Assembly (NCBI GenBank): GCA_016212845.1
Contig: JACRDR010000029.1
Location: forward strand, 1-6,890
DNA length: 6,890 bases
Direction of reading: 5' to 3'
Origin: Elusimicrobiota bacterium
GTDB lineage: Bacteria > Elusimicrobiota > Elusimicrobia > UBA1565 > JACRDR01
The notes beneath the pieces are model-generated. The model was not told the origin of the DNA. It saw nothing but the letters and a program-made list of their open reading frames with translations, and did no database searches. The position numbers and the translations under genes are program-made. This document shows, piece by piece, positions 5,877 through 6,890 of the stretch. The stretch's first letter is position 1. The number at the start of each line of letters is the position of its first letter.

Positions 5877-6578
5877 ATGATCCTGAAGAAAACCCCGCTC
5901 CTTCTGATCGCGTTCGCCGCCGTTTCGGCCTTGGGCGCCCTGGCCTACGGGTTGGCGGACCCGCAAGCGACGCTGCTCGGCCCCGCGCTGGTCAGCGCCG
6001 GCGCCGGCAAGCGGGTCGCCCTCACCTTCGACGACGGCCCGTCGGAATACACCGCCGGCGTCCTCGACGTCCTCAAAGCGCGGGGCGTGCACGCGACGTT
6101 CTTCGTCTGCGGAGAGAACGCGGAACGCCGCCCCGACCTCGTCCGGCGAATCCGGGCCGAAGGCCACGAGCTCGGCAACCACACGTGGTCGCATCCGTAC
6201 CTCCATCTGAAGAGCAAACAAGCGATCGCCGGCGAGATCGACCGCACCCAGGACGCCGTCGAGCGCATCTCGGGCGTGCGCCCGACCCTGTTTCGCCCCC
6301 CCTTCGGCGTGCGCTGGTTCGGCCTCTGGGACCTGCTGCGCGAGCGCGGCATGACCATGGCGCTCTGGTCGATCCGTCCCTACGACGGACGCTACAAGGC
6401 GCCTGAGATCGAGAAGGCGACGCTTTCCGCGCTGGCGCCCGGCGCGATCATCCTCCTGCACGACGGCTTCGAGACGCATCTCCCCGCCGAGACCGACCGC
6501 TCCGAGATGCTCCGGGCGCTTCCCGCGATCATCGACGGCGTCCGGCACGCGGGCTACGACTTCGGAGAACTCCGATGA
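5877..6578 (+). CDS. Membrane-anchored polysaccharide deacetylase (NodB/CE4 family)
   Basis: A 233-residue protein that should remove N-acetyl (or other acyl) groups from an envelope polysaccharide such as peptidoglycan or a GlcNAc polymer. Residues 4-5 (Lys-Lys) and the hydrophobic stretch 7-27 form a signal anchor; no lipobox Cys is present. The NodB domain covers about 45-230: motif 1 T-F-D-D-G-P with catalytic base D52 and metal ligand D53; motif 2 H102-T-W-S-H106 giving the two metal His; motif 3 R140-P-P-F-G; motif 5 L-L-H195-D196 with the catalytic acid His. Motif 4 is altered: W164-S-I-R-P-Y-D170-G171 instead of a pattern ending D-W. The ATG at 5877 follows GAAGA, a weak ribosome site. 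The TGA overlaps the next gene's ATG (ATGA), implying translational coupling with the alcohol dehydrogenase. Family sure; substrate open. Confidence 0.93.
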   Translation: MILKKTPLLLIAFAAVSALGALAYGLADPQATLLGPALVSAGAGKRVALTFDDGPSEYTAGVLDVLKARGVHATFFVCGENAERRPDLVRRIRAEGHELGNHTWSHPYLHLKSKQAIAGEIDRTQDAVERISGVRPTLFRPPFGVRWFGLWDLLRERGMTMALWSIRPYDGRYKAPEIEKATLSALAPGAIILLHDGFETHLPAETDRSEMLRALPAIIDGVRHAGYDFGELR

Positions 6579-6890
6579 GGACGAAGGCCTACGCGACCGC
6601 CGGTCCCGACAAACCGCTCGGTCCCTTCGAGCTCGAGCGCCGCGAGCCGGGCCCCAAAGACGTCGAGCTCGAGATCGCCTTTTGCGGCATCTGCCACACC
6701 GACATCCATCAGACGCGCAACGAGTGGGGCGGCTCCGCGTACCCCATGGTCCCCGGCCACGAGATCGTGGGCAAGGTCGCGCGGACCGGCTCGAAGGTCC
6801 GCAAATTCAAGATCGGCGACGGCGGGGCGGTCGGCTGCATGGTCGACTCCTGCCGCAAATGCGCCAACTGCCGAGAAGGGCTCGAGCAGC
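6575..6890 (+). CDS. Zinc-dependent NAD(P)H alcohol/aldehyde dehydrogenase, YahK/cinnamyl-alcohol type (3' end outside window)
   Basis: The first 105 residues of a medium-chain zinc dehydrogenase that interconverts aldehydes and primary alcohols with NAD(P)H. Catalytic zinc ligands are seen at C40 (in C-G-I-C-H-T-D) with H62-E63 (in P-G-H-E). The structural zinc site begins with C93, C96 and C99 (S-C-R-K-C-A-N-C); the fourth Cys would fall just beyond the window. The N-terminal wording, including E-P-G-P-K-D-V and G-C-M-V-D-S-C, matches the E. coli YahK type well. The segment G81-D-G-G-A-V-G-C differs slightly from the usual G-D-x-V-G-V-G-C. The Rossmann NAD(P) domain is not in the window. 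The ATG at 6575 overlaps the deacetylase stop (ATGA), so the pair is an operon. Confidence 0.92.
   Translation, partial: MRTKAYATAGPDKPLGPFELERREPGPKDVELEIAFCGICHTDIHQTRNEWGGSAYPMVPGHEIVGKVARTGSKVRKFKIGDGGAVGCMVDSCRKCANCREGLEQ

Noticed and set aside
5760..6548. A 262-codon minus-strand frame opposite the deacetylase
   Set aside because: It covers the deacetylase motifs in antisense and the MFS start region, with no domain features of its own.
1..6890. A mobile element, defence island or CRISPR array
   Set aside because: No transposase, integrase, phage genes, terminal repeats or regularly spaced direct repeats were seen. The only tandem repeats are coding ones at the left end.

Overview
This is a high-GC bacterial window with densely packed genes on both strands. 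It holds six intact or near-intact genes plus the tail of one gene and the head of another. The protein families (CHASE2 cyclase, NodB deacetylase with a signal anchor, EntS-like exporter) and the G/C-rich third codon positions suggest a Gram-negative-type, GC-rich environmental lineage. The sequence alone does not fix the phylum. Elusimicrobiota, Acidobacteriota or a deltaproteobacterial group would all fit, with a weak and unproven leaning to the first. No mobile element, CRISPR array, tRNA or rRNA was seen.

Left part (1-2450, + strand): the end of a protein with a Pro/Ala/Glu-rich then Gly/Asn/His-rich tail is followed after only 15 bases by a membrane-bound CHASE2 class III nucleotide cyclase with a TPR-like C-terminus. 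Together they look like an extracytoplasmic sensing and cAMP-signalling pair. The cyclase has no ATG/GTG/TTG start that preserves its first membrane helix. A CTG at 302 fits best, and the region lies in frame with the upstream gene across a single TAG.

Middle (2451-4550): a minus-strand gene fuses a complete MutT-type NUDIX hydrolase to a complete RsmH-type 16S rRNA methyltransferase in one uninterrupted frame. I consider this the most unusual object here. It converges on the cyclase gene, with two hairpins covering both stop codons, and diverges from a 2-oxoglutarate/Fe(II) oxygenase gene across only 31 bases.

Right part (4551-6890): a minus-strand EntS-like MFS exporter with a good sigma-70-type promoter placed so close to its GTG that the mRNA may be leaderless. 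It diverges from a membrane-anchored polysaccharide deacetylase, whose stop overlaps (ATGA) the start of a zinc alcohol dehydrogenase that runs off the window.

Functionally the window is a set of small independent units (signalling, nucleotide/rRNA maintenance, export, envelope modification) rather than one pathway. I found no convincing new multi-gene defence or metabolic system. The novelty lies in the NUDIX-RsmH fusion and the odd start of the cyclase.
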